This document shows, piece after piece, positions 1 to 13,575 of a stretch of 64,000 nucleotides of DNA (position 1 is the stretch's first letter; the number at the start of each line of letters is the position of its first letter). The position numbers were made by a program, and so were the translations under genes. Under the pieces are notes generated by a model, which was not told where the DNA came from, made no database searches, and was given only the letters and a program-made list of their open reading frames with translations. The DNA is from Perognathus longimembris pacificus (taxonomy: Eukaryota; Chordata; Mammalia; Rodentia; Heteromyidae), in assembly GCF_023159225.1 (NCBI RefSeq), contig NC_063188.1:10685086-10749085 (forward strand). The letters run 5' to 3'.

Positions 1-859
1 ACTCCTATGTATAAAGGAATCAGTAAAAGTATTTCCTCTGTTCGGTTTTTAAATTATTGCAAATTGCAAAGTTCACTTCAAAGTCCTGGAGGAAGAAGCA
101 TACTTGGAAGGAATGAAAGGGCTCATTAGCAGATGGAGCTATTTAAGCTCAAAATAGTTTGGTGAATATTTTCACCTATCTATACCAATCTGATCTTCTT
201 GACATTTTTTGTTATATTTGATGCTGACAATAAAAACTTGGAATAAGCTACAATTCTTGCATCCATGCATATTCAGGTCTGAAAATGAAAGAAGAATATG
301 ACAAGTTTGCATGTAGAATTTCCCACCCACACATTTCTTTCCTTTCTGATTCTGACACTTCAGCCTTTCAAACAGTTCCCATGAGCAATACTGAGATTCA
401 GACTATTTAGATCTAAAGAAAAAAAAAAAACCCACAGGATCTCCTGCTATATCTAGCACCTGGAAGCCTCTTTGAAAAAGTGCTGAAATGTAAATCATGC
501 TGTTATTTGTTATGCATACAGGAAAATTAAGTATTTTAGGGAGAAAGCAGAGTTGGAATTTAGAGCTAGGAATGACAGTAGTGGAGACAATGGCAGTCTA
601 CATTATTAAAGTGACCTGTTTTCAATACATTCTTGTCAATTTAAATGTAGTTTGTATGTCATTTTCATGCAAAATGTATCTCAATTTGTTCTCAGCATTT
701 AGAAGAGGACAAACAAAGTACACAGGAACAGAGCATTCTTTGTTCAAAGCAGTATAGGTTTAGCATCAGGTTAGGTTAGAAGCAGTTGTTTGCAACAAGC
801 TCTGCCCTTATAACATTTCCTTGCTTTGTTGCCCATAGAGCCAGCCCATGCTAACAGGA

Positions 860-1610
860 GTACATTCCCTTCCTAGCTTTTCAAATCTTAGCTGGGAGAC
901 TTTTCTCATGCTTTATGGGCTCAGATTCTGTTTCAGGGCTAATCCCTCTACCTTTCCATTGATTCTCTCCTTTACTAAAGCCATATGGCCTAGATACATC
1001 CCTGTCATTTTTTTCCCTATGCTTTATCTCCTGAGATTATTTTTTATTTTCCCATTGGCACACAGATTATTTCTAGATTCCTCATTCTAAAAAATCATAC
1101 CTTCCTGAAATTGTTTCCCTCTCTATGTATCACTTCCCCTTGATAGAAAAGCCCACCTTCCTTTTGCTTCTTATTTTCATCCTTCCTCATTTTTTTATTT
1201 CCCATCACATCATTGTCCTTAAATTCCTCTTGTAAAGTCATCCGTGACTGCCAAATAAAATCCATTGTTCATTTCTCCTTTCTGTGGCATTATACTATGT
1301 ACATACGTTTCAGTGACACCACCTCTTCTCTTGGATTTTACAACACTGTCTTTTCTCTGTTCCTCAACACCATCCTCTTCTCTCTTCCTCCATTCTTCTT
1401 TAATCTTCAATGTGTCTACAACAAGTTGCCAAACTCAGTAATTGCATTCTAATCTGTGTGTACAGTTTAGATGATCAAATCTATTCCTGTGGCTTCAGTC
1501 ATCTGTATTCAAAGTCTCTGCTGAGAGCCAGACCAAAATATCTTAGTGGCTACTGCACATTGCCCTATCCCTAAAGGCTCTTCAAACTCAAAATAGCCAT
1601 TCAAAGTCAA
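860..1610 (+). mobile_element. Ancient L2-like LINE fragment
   Basis: Pyrimidine-rich sequence has scattered similarity to the L2 reverse transcriptase region in sense (for example CTTCTCTTGGATTTTACAAC, then GTGGCTTCAGTCATCTGTAT where the YADD region would fall, and ACTCAAAATAGCCATTC). Heavily decayed, with no usable reading frame; identification is tentative. Confidence 0.4.
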
Positions 1611-1810
1611 TGGAGCCATTGTTTCTAACTCTGCAATAGAAAATAATAATCTCATATGCCTTGTCATGACAAACTTTTGATATCCTGGGGATAAGCCGAC
1701 TGCAACATCCTTAATCAGTGATGCATACTGTTTAGTTTTAAATTGGTTGAAATAGTTCAGAAGAAGTGCTGTGCCAGATTTTGTTTTAGTATCTGAGCTG
1801 AAATACCTGC

Positions 1811-1952
1811 AAGGTTTATGGCAAGGAATTCATTCCCCTGCCTTCTAATTTTCTCATCTATAAAACAGAGGTAATGATGTCTCTAAAGGATTCTGAGAGA
1901 TGAAGCATGCACAACATTTTTAGGGTATTTAGCACATAAAGTTAGTAAATTG
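1811..1952 (+). mobile_element. MIR SINE remnant
   Basis: TAATTTTCTCATCTATAAAA and CTGAGAGATGAAGC...TAGCACATAAAGTTAGTAAA follow the MIR core and 3' end in sense. Confidence 0.65.
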
Positions 1953-3054
1953 TTTAAGAATTACTATATGCTGTTGTGGTCCATATAATGACTAGCTGAC
2001 TTTAGGCCAATATGTACCAATCTACAATTCTTAAAAGATTCTGGAAAAAATAGCTATTATGTTGTCATATTTTCTTGCAAGGAGTTAATTGTTAAGACAC
2101 ATGTGAAGTCCCCAAAGTACAGTTACTTACAGAGACAGTGATTAAGCAAGGCCATATAGTCTACCCTGCTCAATCAGTGTTTTTCACTGAAACAGGACAA
2201 TTGGAAAAGAAAAGGTTACTCAAGAATTCATCCATTTTGCACATAAAATCACGACGGAAGAGAGAAAATCTGGAGTGGATTGTTGAACCAGCTGCTGTTG
2301 GGAGACCCTGGTCTGCACTCTATCTGTATGCTTACTGAAGGGAGAGCAGGGCAGGGTTTCCCATACAGAGGGCACAGGCTACCACCGCATGGCAAAGGCT
2401 GACGCGAACCTGCTTTCCAAGCCACTTCGCCTGGAACCACTCCCACCAATACAATGCTTCATGAAAATACAAGTGATCTACTAAAAAGGAGAACTCAACT
2501 TTGATAAGTTTCTTTAGTTGATTATTGAAATGTCCTTGTAACTTTCCTACAGTTTTAGATTCAACAAGAATTACAAATGTCAAATGGAGTTTCTCTTCTT
2601 TCTCTCTCTCGTGCAATGTGTGTATATGTATGTGTGTGTGTTATTCATATATGTCATATACATGTGTAAATATACACGATTTATACATATTTGAGCATTC
2701 AGACTTACTTGATGCATAATATATTTGAAAACTGCTTTCTTCACATCGTACTACTTTATGTGTTTAAAATATTCTACTAAGTCATTATTTTAATGCCTGA
2801 ATAATAGGAAACTATACTGTTTTCTGTTTCATTCCTTTTTTGTTTTGGCTAGTAAATAGGAACCAGTTGATGTCTAAATGTGTCTGACCTGTATGTCTAG
2901 ATCAATTACTCTAACCCTTAAAAAATTGTTAGGAAATGGGTAATAATGATGTTTTGCTTATAAGGTATGTTTCTGACTGCTAATACATAGTAATTAAGTT
3001 ATGTCTAACCCTTTATAAGATTCATTGTATTTCCACTTTCATTTACATACTTCA

Positions 3055-3205
3055 TTCCAGCCAATAGTCTTCTGAAATTGGCAAGGAAGTATTATTATTC
3101 AGTCTTTATACATCGGTAAACTGATGTTCTGAAATGTGACATGATTTTTCACAGGTTACACAGTTAATAAATAAAAGAGAAAGTTGGGATTTAGAACTTG
3201 AAATG
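3055..3205 (-). mobile_element. MIR SINE remnant
   Basis: AGTATTATTATTCAGTCTTT, ACAGGTTACACAGTTAATAA and GTTGGGATTTAGAACTTG are the MIR complement in the expected order. Confidence 0.65.
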
Positions 3206-5889
3206 ACTTTTCTGATTCCAGCTCTATCATACATTTTTCCATGTCCTGATACTTGCATTTTATTTCATTGCTTCTTTCTAATAACCCTATATTCCAATAC
3301 TCTATTATTACACATTTCTTCCAGCCAGTACTATTGGAGACTGTTGCTGTCTCATCAATTTCCTCATTTGGAGACAACTATGTATGGGTTGATTCTAGAA
3401 AGGAAATTATATTTTTCCTTTCAGGAATGCAAATGTGCTATGCATTATAACTACAAAAATCCTAGATCATTATTTGTGATGGTTATGAAGTAATCTAGCA
3501 GCTCACTCTTTTCATGGGAAGAAGGAAATCCATTTTTTTTGTTGAGCAGTTTAGAGAATGTAGACTATTGTCATTGAGAGGATATTTTGATTTCATAATA
3601 AAGACACTCAGATGAAGAAATGTTGTCTTTATGACAGTAACACAGGAGAAATAATCCATATCAAAACACTTAAAAGAGAGGAATATGTGCATGCTTATAT
3701 AACCAGAAACTGAGAATGGGGTACCTCTTACCTTATTACCTAGGGAACAGGTGATTACATGTCTTCTTTTCCCATATCAGCCCCAATTTAGCTAATGGGA
3801 TTAGTGCTATCTTGTTTTTCTCTTCACAGCAGATTGCCATTCTTTTTTGTTGTTTTGTTTTAAAATAACACTTTGCTGCCCTATTTTATCCTGGTTCCTA
3901 TTTAAAAAGTGATCAGGCACACGATTTGCAAGAGGGAGAGTAAGGCTTTCTGTTTTTCTTTCAAGAATTAACTTCCATTGCAGATATAACCTACCTTCTC
4001 AAAAAAAAGTCAGGTTATGGAACACTGAAACATAATCAACTGTAATACTCTGGGAAGTGGCAACTATAAAGACTTTCCAAAAGCCAGAAACGTGTGTAAT
4101 ACATGCGCAGATCCTGAGTGTTTAGTCTTCCAAAATATTTCTTCTATATCAGCTTAAAAAGTTTAGGTATCAGCTTACCCACTATACCCTCCAGCCAATC
4201 CAGAATAATTACTGTTAAGTACAAAGGTTGATGAAGAGTGTGCATGTATACAAGTAACTTAATTATACCTAGTCCGACCCAGAATAACTTGAAAGCATAA
4301 GAGCCTTGGCTTGGGCTGAACTACAGGTAGTAGTACAATCAACATAATCATTGCAGGAAAATGGATACAGGTTCCAAGGCCTTACAGAACTTCCCTCCCC
4401 CCCCCCCAAACAAAAAAGACAGCCTGGCTTTGTCCCTTCCAATTAGTTATGAGTGATGGATTTTGGCTTAAGTGAGACTAAGATCTTGCCTTGGGGTGAT
4501 CTCTGAAAACTATAAGAATGTACTCCTCTCCAGGACTAAGGTATTCTCTAAGGTACTAAGAAAACTGCAGGGCCATAACAACCCCTATTCTACAAGCCGA
4601 CATCATGTATCTGTTTTTTTTTTTCAATTTTAGGGAGCTCATGGGGCCCAACATGCCCTTGAGTTAGTATGGTCAGTGCACAGAATTTTTAAAATAAACA
4701 GAAATAAAAGATTTAAATAGTGTTGAAGAAAGTAGAAAAGATTGAGAAGGGAATTTATTTCTTAAATATTTGTCTGCTTGCACTTCTCACAGCTAAACTA
4801 GGTGGTATATGTTGCTTGAACTATTTGAGCAGGAACATTATTTGCTATTAATAGAGGAAGATCCTGATTTTTCACTTCTTTCTTTCCCCACTTCTTAGTC
4901 CTTCTGCCACTACTTGTTTTAAAAGGAGGTAAAATACTATTTTTTTCCTGTGTGGGAAACCCCTCTAATATTTTCTAACTGCATGTGTTCAATAAATAGC
5001 CATCTGTGGAGAAATCCACTGCTTAAAGTTATTTTTTATTAATTTCACTTTCTGGCTGCTTGACTGGACTAATGTTTGATAAAAGAGAAGCTAATGAGTC
5101 TCTTTTCTTTCATGCTTTCCTTTTTTCAGATGAATTTTATTCCATGCTTCTTTGAATGTTTTCTCTTTAAACTGCTTAAATGAGATAATTTCATTGAAAC
5201 AAAGAAAATGATATGTTTTTAGGGGCTTAGACAAGCATCACGTATAGCATTTCAAGTGTGACTAATAATTTGGAAGACTTGGGCTTTTACAAAGCCAGGA
5301 CCAAAAAGAAAAAAATGTCAGGTAGTCTTTCATATTGTCTTCAAGGTCTTGGGCTACCTAAACTTTCCTCCTATCTAGACAGGAAACTTCGTGCCATAGT
5401 GATTTTCAGACTTCACTGAATCAATCACAGATTGTTCTTGTAGTGGTTACTTCCTGGGGAATTCGCCAGCTGGGAGACTGTACCATTGAACCAAAATAGG
5501 CCACTGGAACAGCCATAGTCTTTACTTATTCATGTATAGAGCCATTTAAGATGCTCTAACAGCAGCTGCCTCTTTGTAAAAGCAGCCTTAGGGTGTTCTA
5601 AATAAGATCTAAATGAGACTTGTAGATGATCAGATAATGAAAGATACCAAAGATACAAGGCCAATCACAGAACAAGGTGCTGTTGTCTCTCTATAGGGCT
5701 CCCCGGTTGTGTCTCTGAAGTAAGTCATGTTTCAGCTGTGATGGTGTTGAGGAAAGTACAAAGCATTGAAAACACACCAGAGCGCCAGCTATAGCACATT
5801 CCAGCCCTATATATTTAAAAAGTAGATTTGGATTTGAGGTTGACAACCAGTTTGCTCTGTATGTCTATGTGTGTGTGTCCCCAAATGTC
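3206..5889. other. Intron sequence with no recognised feature
   Basis: Apart from the poly(C) run I see no repeats, exons or RNA genes. Small open frames have no homology I recognise. Confidence 0.5.
4395..4407. repeat. Poly(C) run
   Basis: Eleven consecutive C (4397-4407), rare in this AT-rich intron. Confidence 0.9.
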
Positions 5890-6003
5890 TGCACAATTCC
5901 AGTGCTTGACCTTAGAGCCTGACTGAGCTTTTCTGCTTAAGGCTAGTAGTGATCTACCACTTGAGCCACAGCACCACTTCTGGCTTTTTCTGAGTAATTT
6001 TTT
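5890..6003 (-). mobile_element. B1-Geo-type SINE, Geo half (interrupted)
   Basis: The complement of the Geo-like monomer (GATCTACCACTTGAGCCACAG, GCACCACTTCTGGC) is cut by an L1 fragment. The matching B1-like half is at 6373-6487. Confidence 0.65.
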
Positions 6004-6006
6004 CAA

Positions 6007-6371
6007 TATTTTTTTCTTGTTAAAGTGAAGTACAGAGGGGATACATTTTCATATGTAAGGCAGTGAGTACATTTCTTATCCAACTTGTTACCTCCTCCCT
6101 CATTTTTCCCCACTTTCCCCTTCCCATTCCCCTCCCCCTCCATGAGTTGTACAGTTGGTTTATACCATATAGTTTTGTAAGTATTGCTGTTGCATTGGTT
6201 TGTCTTTTTATCCTTTGTCTCTCTATTTTGGTATTCCTTTTCCCTTCCCCAGTTCCAATACATGTATATACATCTAGGGTACTAAAATCAGTTACAGTGA
6301 TATCAGGGGAAAAACCATGGGAAGGGAATATGAAAAAGAAAAACAGACAAAAAAAGAAGGGCACAGTTTCC
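6007..6371 (-). mobile_element. Antisense L1 3'UTR fragment nested in a SINE
   Basis: The complement carries the L1 end (polypurine tract, AACAAGTTGGATAAGAAATG-like, then TTGACAAT-type end degraded). It splits a B1-Geo SINE whose halves lie at about 5890-6003 and 6373-6487, so it is younger than that SINE. Confidence 0.75.
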
Positions 6372-6372
6372 T

Positions 6373-6487
6373 ACTGGAGATAAGTCTCATGGACTTTTCC
6401 TGCACAGGCTGGCTGCAAATTGCCATCCTCAGATCTCAGCTTTCTGAATAGCTAGGATTATAGGCATGAGCCACCAAAGATGCCCAG
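6373..6487 (-). mobile_element. B1-Geo-type SINE, B1-like half (interrupted)
   Basis: The complement of a 7SL/B1-like left part (CTCAGATCTCAGCTTTCTGA, GGATTATAGGCATGAGCCACC). It continues the Geo half at 5890-6003. Confidence 0.65.
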
Positions 6488-9086
6488 CTCAGTTTGCTTT
6501 TTAATGAAAGATAAATATTTCTGCCTACTTAAATGCCTACTAGTAATATTGTCCACAACCACATCCTTTTGTTACATGCCTCCATATTAGGGACTGGAGG
6601 AAAGAGCAGTCGGGGATGACATAGTTGACACTGGTTATTGGAATGAAGGTACAACTTAAGCATTGTCATTCTCATTATTGTAATATATATTTGGAAGTTT
6701 AAATTTAGAATTGGTCATTGTGATTTGGAGGGAGAATTTAATGTGTACTTATTCATCATGGGCATCAGCTGGTATGTAGATTTTTGTCCCTTAAAACTCA
6801 TTAGTGAGCCTTCAATTATATGTGTATAAATAATCAAGATGATGTTAACTGCTTTCTAGATTTTGTTGAGCAATTTTTCTCAAGATTGATTTGAAGCAAT
6901 TAGCACATGGAAAACTGATTTGTATCTGTAGAAATTTTGTTAATATTACTTCGTGTCTGAGGAGGTTCAGAAAATATACAATTACCTTAATATTTACCTA
7001 AGGAGAATATAATTAGGAAGATAAATGCGTGCCCGGTTACAAAACTCCAACAGAAACAATTGATATGATTTATTCTGTACTCTTGAACAACTTATGCTGA
7101 TGTTTTCCCTCTCCATTAGTCCAGAATCTTACCTTTGGGGATGGAGGAGGAATTAGTCTTATCTGAGCTAGAATTCGTCACAAAGCACATGTAGGTTGGA
7201 AACCCTGAATAAGGCTTTGGACCAGTCATTGTGAAGAAATTATGAAAGCCAGGAGCCTTCTAGAGCACAGGGACATCACAATAAGAATATTGTCATGGGC
7301 TGGTGACAGCACCCGACAGCTACCCAGTAGGCATTAAAGCCTCCAAACCACAGCTGATGTTTCTTTGGACCTGCAGAGACTAGGAACTAGCTGAAAGCCA
7401 TGAGCTCCTCCTTAATGATTATCCATTAGCAAACTGTGTTTTCTTTATTGCAGAACAGATTAGAAACAATTAGCAAATGGAAAACTGGAGACTCTTACTG
7501 CTTTTAGTGTTTAGAAGCATCTTTTGAACAGAAATTAGATGCTCTTTTCCGAGTCAGATGTGCCGTTTTACCTGAATTACATTTTGTTCTTTTGCAATGG
7601 ATACATGTTTCATTCCATCTAAAAATGGAATTTTTTTTGGACCTGGATTCAGCATGTCTCGCTGATTGCTGTGTTTATTTTCAGGTGCTTTATAAAAAGC
7701 CTTGTTTAGTGAGCTAATTTTCTCATGGTGAACACTGTATATGAAAATAATGTCTGTGAAGCATAGTTCAAAGTCATCTCTCAGCACACAAAGTGAGAAT
7801 ATAGAGCCATATTGACTGCCCCTAAGGTGGTTTAATCAGTCATTGTTAAATGGGAACATTTTCATTTTTATTGTAGTTGTCATTACTTACCACTGTACTC
7901 TTGTCTGAAAAGGAACTATTTTATAGGAAAAATAATGAAATTAAAAGAACAATGGATCTGATTTTGTCAGTGCTCAGGAAATGACTCATTCAATGCCAGG
8001 CCTATAAAATTCAAAAGAACATCATTAGAGCTTTATGAATTTCAACTTTACTAATGTGGAGAGGCTTTTTTTCTCACAAAGGAATGAATGAGGCTTTATG
8101 TGAATGCAAATTCTGTCCTTGTTTTGTATATTGATACATTGTTTATTTTCAGTTTTATCCTTCCTTCTCCAAAGAAAAGAATAGATTGGACAATACACAT
8201 TTTCGATTTTTTTAATTACATACAGGAGTATACTGTTTTCTCATGAAAAGGATGATAGAGCTCAGTGAGACCCTACCCACTGATGAAATTTTCATCTCAT
8301 TTAAATAAAGTCTTCATGACATTTTGCCATGACCATTTTCACAATTTGACTGCCTCCCATTATATTCCAATTGTCAAATCAACTAAAGCAAAACTATTCC
8401 TATGTAATGAAACACATGAAAATGTCAAGCAACCTGTGAAAAGGAGCTGAGAAAAACTGATCTTCAGCCATTTCCATAACCTTTATTTCTCGCCTAATGT
8501 AACACGTTCCCTTGCCTTTCTATTTTCCCAACATAATCAGTGGAAGAGTGACTAAATTACTATCTAACACTGTTGAGAGGAAACAGAAGAAACATTGAAA
8601 ATCTCCAAGTAGTAGTACAATGCCTATTGGAGTTCTATGGGGATAGTGGGCATCTCTGTTGGAATGACAAAGTGGATTTGTTGTCAGAGCTTAGGAAATG
8701 AGATTATTCCTTCATTGTAGGTCTCTCTGTTAACAAATAGTATTACAGTTTAGATTCATGTGCGAGACAGGAAGTGAACCTTTACTCTGTATCTACAAAT
8801 ACCAATTGTAGAAGAGCAGGTCCTGAAATGTTGGGATCTGAGGGTTATACTACTCCAGTACATTTTTCCAAGCCCTTAATGTATTTGGTGTGCAGCAGCA
8901 AAAGGAGAGAGAAGGCTATGGCAGCTATAAGAGTGAGTGGGGTAAAGGAGCATTACATGGATATGTGTTCAGCAAGTAATCAATGGAATTTTATCGCTCA
9001 TTATTTATCAGCTAGCTTGAAGTCCTCGCGTGAGTGAATAGTAGTGGTATTAGATATCTAGAAAGACAAGCCAGTGTGTGATATCT
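6488..9086. other. Unique intron sequence, candidate conserved non-coding DNA
   Basis: No transposon recognised over 2.6 kb. It includes a block (7370-7470) with several TAAT-type homeodomain core motifs and another (7900-8060) with GAACAATGG and TGACTCATT motifs. Function is unproven. Confidence 0.4.
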
Positions 9087-9099
9087 AAAGGAACAGACT

Positions 9100-9529
9100 A
9101 TCTAGGATAGTCCTAGCAGAGGATCACAGTAGCTCAATGACTAGGTACATATGATCATATAAGATGATGCTAAGCGCAATGAACCCCAAGATGTGGTTTT
9201 TCATTGTTGTTATTTTTAATATACTATGTGAAATTATTTCTTTTTTTTTCTAGCATTTTTCTTCCCCATGGTTTAGCCCCTGTTGTCATTGTATTTGATT
9301 TTTGTCCCATGGGTATGTATTGTATGTACGTTTATCTGAATTAGGGAAGGGAAGGGGAACATCAAAATGGTTAGACAATGGACAACTTGTGGGGTGTACT
9401 GGGGAGGAGGAAAGCTAGGAGAAAAATGAGGGAGGAGGTAACAAGTTTGGCCAGAAATGTACTTACTATCTTACATATCTAACTGTAACCCCTCTGTACA
9501 TCACCTTGATGATAAAATTAAATTTTAAA
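9100..9529 (+). mobile_element. 5'-truncated L1, 3'UTR only
   Basis: 430 bp of L1 3'UTR: a start like the post-ORF2 part of the other copies (CAGAGGATCACAG...), a polypurine stretch near 9400-9440, and the end CTGTAACCCCTCTGTACATC. It is flanked by a 13-bp TSD, AAAGGAACAGACT, at 9087-9099 and 9530-9542. Confidence 0.9.
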
Positions 9530-9570
9530 AAAGGAACAGACTTCCTCAAATATTTTATTTCTCAAATTTT

Positions 9571-9778
9571 TATTGGTGTCAGGCACCAATTCCTAGCTAT
9601 TCAGGAGGCTAATTGTGGTTCAAAGCAGCCCAGGTAGGAAAAGTATATATGAATCTTATCTCTAGTTAATCAACAAAAGACTGGAAGTAGAGGTGTGCTT
9701 CAAGTAGTAAAGCGCCAGCCTTAAGCAAACACATCCAGTGCCCTGAGTTCAAGTTCCAGTTCTGACACAAAAGAAAAA
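9571..9778 (+). mobile_element. B1-Geo-type SINE
   Basis: A degenerate B1-like left part with a deletion (CCTAGCTATTCAGGAGGCT, TGGTTCAAAGCAGCCC) is followed by a Geo-like right part (GACTGGAAGTAGAGG, CCCTGAGTTCAAG) and an A-rich end. Confidence 0.65.
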
Positions 9779-11029
9779 AATAGTTTTCTTTTGGAACCTT
9801 CAATGATTTAACATGGTGTTTGGGGAAGAAATGATTCTTCCACTTATACTTTCCTTAGGTGAATACTAAACTGAGTATGTATTACCTGTAATTTCTGAAG
9901 GAGTAGCTTTGCTTTACAAATTAAGTTTCAAATCCACTTGAATTTCCTTTCTTCTCGCAAGCTTTGGGTTTAAAACTTCTATGACACCTTTATTGAATCA
10001 AAAATAGTCCAAACATGCATCAAGTTAATAAAATAGATGACTTACAAAGTAAAGAATTGTCAAGTTTATATTGGCCATTTCATACTCATTTTAAAATTCT
10101 TGCTAAGAAATATTTTTGGCTCATTGCTTTAGAAAGTATTAGTGTGATGGTGAATATCTATCCTTCAGTTGTTCAAGACATTACTCCTGTCCTTCATGTT
10201 TTAGATAGATGAACAATAAGAAGACTGCCTTTCGAGATTATATAAGGTTGATCGAAAATACCAGCCAGTATTTCTTTCATCAGCTTGAGTTAAGATCCTA
10301 TATTTTGACGTATATCATTGAGGTGTAATGTGGGCGAATTTCCTTGCACTTAAAGTATTTGTCAGAACATGCAAGAGATGAAGGTTTACTCACACTTTGA
10401 AAAATAACTTCTTTAAATACAATCTTGAAAAATAAATCAAGCTGTGATTATGTAGCCCTGTAGAAATAATATTCATCATCCTTTTACTTGTAAATGAGAA
10501 AGATCAGTATCATTCTTCCTGTTGAATAATTACAAAAGCATTTTTCAGATATCATTAATGCTACTGGATAAAGCACTGACAGATCCAAAGGTTCTATTCT
10601 AGAACTCCTCACTCTAAAGGACTAACTACACTTGATAGAAACTACTGCAAAAAAAATTGAATGCTCAGTTTCCATGGGAAAAATTGAAAACAATATTTCC
10701 TGTAGTATTGTTTAGAGTGATTATTCTGTACTCATAAATCAAGTTCAAATTTGCCATAATTGTAACTTTAGAGTTACCTACCTAGCCTAAGTAAATAAAA
10801 AAAGATTAATTTAAAAAGCACCACTGGAATAATTGAATTAGCTACTTGCTTTTGTTTAAGTATCCATACAAATGGAAATAAGGTTCAAAGGATTCATTTC
10901 TTGCATATGTTATGCATCCTAGTCTATAACTGTTGGAGAGAAGGCAATTTCTCTTAGTAATTACTGGTTGTATGTGCTTGCCACTTTTTTTTAGTGAATA
11001 TATCTATTGTCTTTTTAACTATTCTTCCA
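9779..11029. other. AT-rich intron sequence with no recognised feature
   Basis: Nothing supportable was seen on either strand. Confidence 0.5.
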
Positions 11030-11199
11030 TATATTTTATTAGTGTCTATCGCATATAAATGTGTGTAGATATTATGATATTTTCATACATGAATATTTTA
11101 AACACATTAGCCTCTCTTGCTCCCACATGCCCTGGCAATATGTTAATCTTCCCTAATGGTCTCCATTCTACTTTCTTATTGTGTTTTATTTGGACATAT

Positions 11200-11470
11200 T
11201 GAGCTAAGGGCCTTAGACAAGTGCTCTAATCACTTGCTCCATACATCAGCCTCTTTATATTTTGGGGTTATTTCCCAATAGATTCTCACTTTTGACTTAG
11301 GTTTGGCCTCAAAGAGCATGATCCTTTTACCTATTGTCCTCCACATAGCTGGGATGAAAGGTATATACCACTGTGTCTAGCTTGTGGGTTGAGATGAGCG
11401 TCCTTGAAATGTGATCCTCCTGACTTCCCTGTCTTGAGTACTTGAGATTTCAGACACAGTCCACTATATG
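11200..11470 (-). mobile_element. B1-B1-dID SINE trimer, degraded
   Basis: On the complement, an ID-like part (11205-11260) and two B1-like monomers (to 11390 and 11470) follow in order. Weak similarity. It is inserted in the old antisense L1 3' region. Confidence 0.4.
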
Positions 11471-11784
11471 AGACTTATTTCTTTAAAAGAAGTAGATTCC
11501 TCATATGACACAAAACATGTAATATTTGTCAGTCTTGCTTATTTCACATCATGTGCTGATTTCCATCCTTTTTCCAATAAATGACATAGTTTCATTCTTT
11601 ATGGCTGGATAAAACTTCATTCTGTGTATATTTTAGATTTTACTTTACCCATTTATCCATTGCTGGGCTCTGGCTGATCTTATTATTTGGCAATCATAAG
11701 TAATACTGCAACAAATATGGGTGTCTATTATATGCTGACTTTGATTCCCTGGTATTTATTCCGAGGAGTGGTACTAGATTATAC

Positions 11785-11815
11785 ACACTCACACACACAC
11801 ATACACACACACACA

Positions 11816-11857
<42 letters not shown>

Positions 11858-11901
11858 TATATATAATGTATATACAGAGAGAGAGAGAGAGAGAGAGAGA
11901 G
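11785..11901. repeat. Compound microsatellite (CA)n-(TA)n-(GA)n
   Basis: Three successive dinucleotide tracts (CA about 11785-11818, TA about 11819-11873, GA about 11876-11901) lie inside the old antisense L1. Confidence 0.95.
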
Positions 11902-12217
11902 GAACCTCCATTCTGATTAACATGGTGGGTGGACTACTTGCATTCATAGCAACAGCATCTAAGGATTCTTCTCACACAGCTCTCCACACCTTACCTGTGC
12001 ATTTTCCCAAAGCTCATTGCTGATTTCTAGATGACACTCATTCTGACTGGAATAATAGAAAACCTTAGTGTACTTTCAATTTTTGTTTTCCTGATGGCTA
12101 AAGGTACTGAACATCATTTCCTATAATTATTGAACATTTGTACTCCTTTAGAGAATCATCTGTTTAACTGATACGCCCACGTATTGATTGAATTATATGT
12201 TTCTTTTTTGTTTTTGT

Positions 12218-12292
12218 CAGCACTGAGATTTGAGCTTAGGACCTCACACTTTCCAGGCAGGTGACCTACCATGAAGCCACACTTTGTTCCTT
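12218..12292 (-). mobile_element. ID-like SINE fragment
   Basis: Complement of an ID-type tRNA-derived part (AGCACTGAGATTTGAGCTTA, CCAGGCAGGTGACCTACC) within the old antisense L1. Confidence 0.5.
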
Positions 12293-13575
12293 TGTTATTT
12301 AACTTGTGGTTCTTTCTATGTTCTGCATATTTATTCTGACACTGGCAATGATTTTCTTCCACTCTGTCGGCTGTGTCTTCACCTTGGTATTTGTTTCCTT
12401 TTCAGTGCAGCAGCATTTTAATTTGATAAAATCTCATGTGTGAATTCTTATCATTAGTTTCTGAATTCCTGGAATCCTTCAGAAAGGCCTTGCCTATTTT
12501 GATACATTGAAGTGTTTCCCCTATGTTTTCTTCTAGTGCTTTCACAGTTTTAGTTCTTAAATTAAGGTCCTTGATTGATCACTTATGGATTGACTTTTAT
12601 ACAGTGTGAGAAACAGGGTTTTAATTTCAGCCTTCTACATGTGGCTACTACTTTTCTCAGAAATCCTTTGTTAAGGAGGCTGTCTTTTATTCAGCATCTG
12701 GTCTCAGCAACTTTGTCAAGTATTACATCACTATATTTGTCTGGATTTATTTATGGGTCCTCTATTATATTCCATTGATCTATACATCTCTCCGTGTCGG
12801 TATCATGCTGTTGGTGGTATTTGAACTCTTTATTATAATTGAAAATCAGGTATTGTGATACCTCCAGCATTGCTGTTTTGCTCAGGACTGCTTGCCTGCT
12901 TAATGTCATTTGAGCTTTTATCCAAGTTTATGATTGTCTTTTCTCCTTCTGTGAAGAATGTCATTAGGAATTTGATGACGATTCTATTGAATGTGTACAA
13001 TGCTTTTGGTATTAGATCTGTTTTCTTATCAGTTCTTCCAATCCATGAACAAGGGAGGTCTTTTCATCTTTTGGTGTCTGTTTGTTCAGGGTCTTCTGAT
13101 TTTTATTTTAGAGATCTTTTAATTCCTTGGATAGGTCCATTCCTAAGTACTTTTGAGGATATTGTGAATGGGATTGTTTCCATTATTTCTTTCTTGGCAG
13201 ATTTCATAATTGGTATTTTTAAAAGCTACACACCCTTATATGTACAGTTTACATTCTGATACTTTGTTGGAACTATTTATCAGATTGATGTAGTCGTTAT
13301 AGGTCTTTAAAGTATAGGATCATATCATATGCAAATATGGACAATTTGACTTCTTCTTTCCTATTTGTTTGCCTTTTATTTCTTTCTATACCCCATTGTC
13401 AGGATGAGAATCCAAACACTATATGAACACAGAGAGAAGCTTACCTTTGTCTCCTTATCTCTGACTTTAGAGAAAATGCTTTCAGTTTTTATTTTCTCAT
13501 TTAATACAAAATTATTACACATTTGTGATATGTAGCCTTTATTATGTTGAGGTATATGTCTTTTATTCCTCGTTT

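Noticed and set aside
12855..13259. 134-codon open frame on the + strand
   Set aside because: It is the antisense strand of an old L1 ORF2; the real homology reads on the minus strand.
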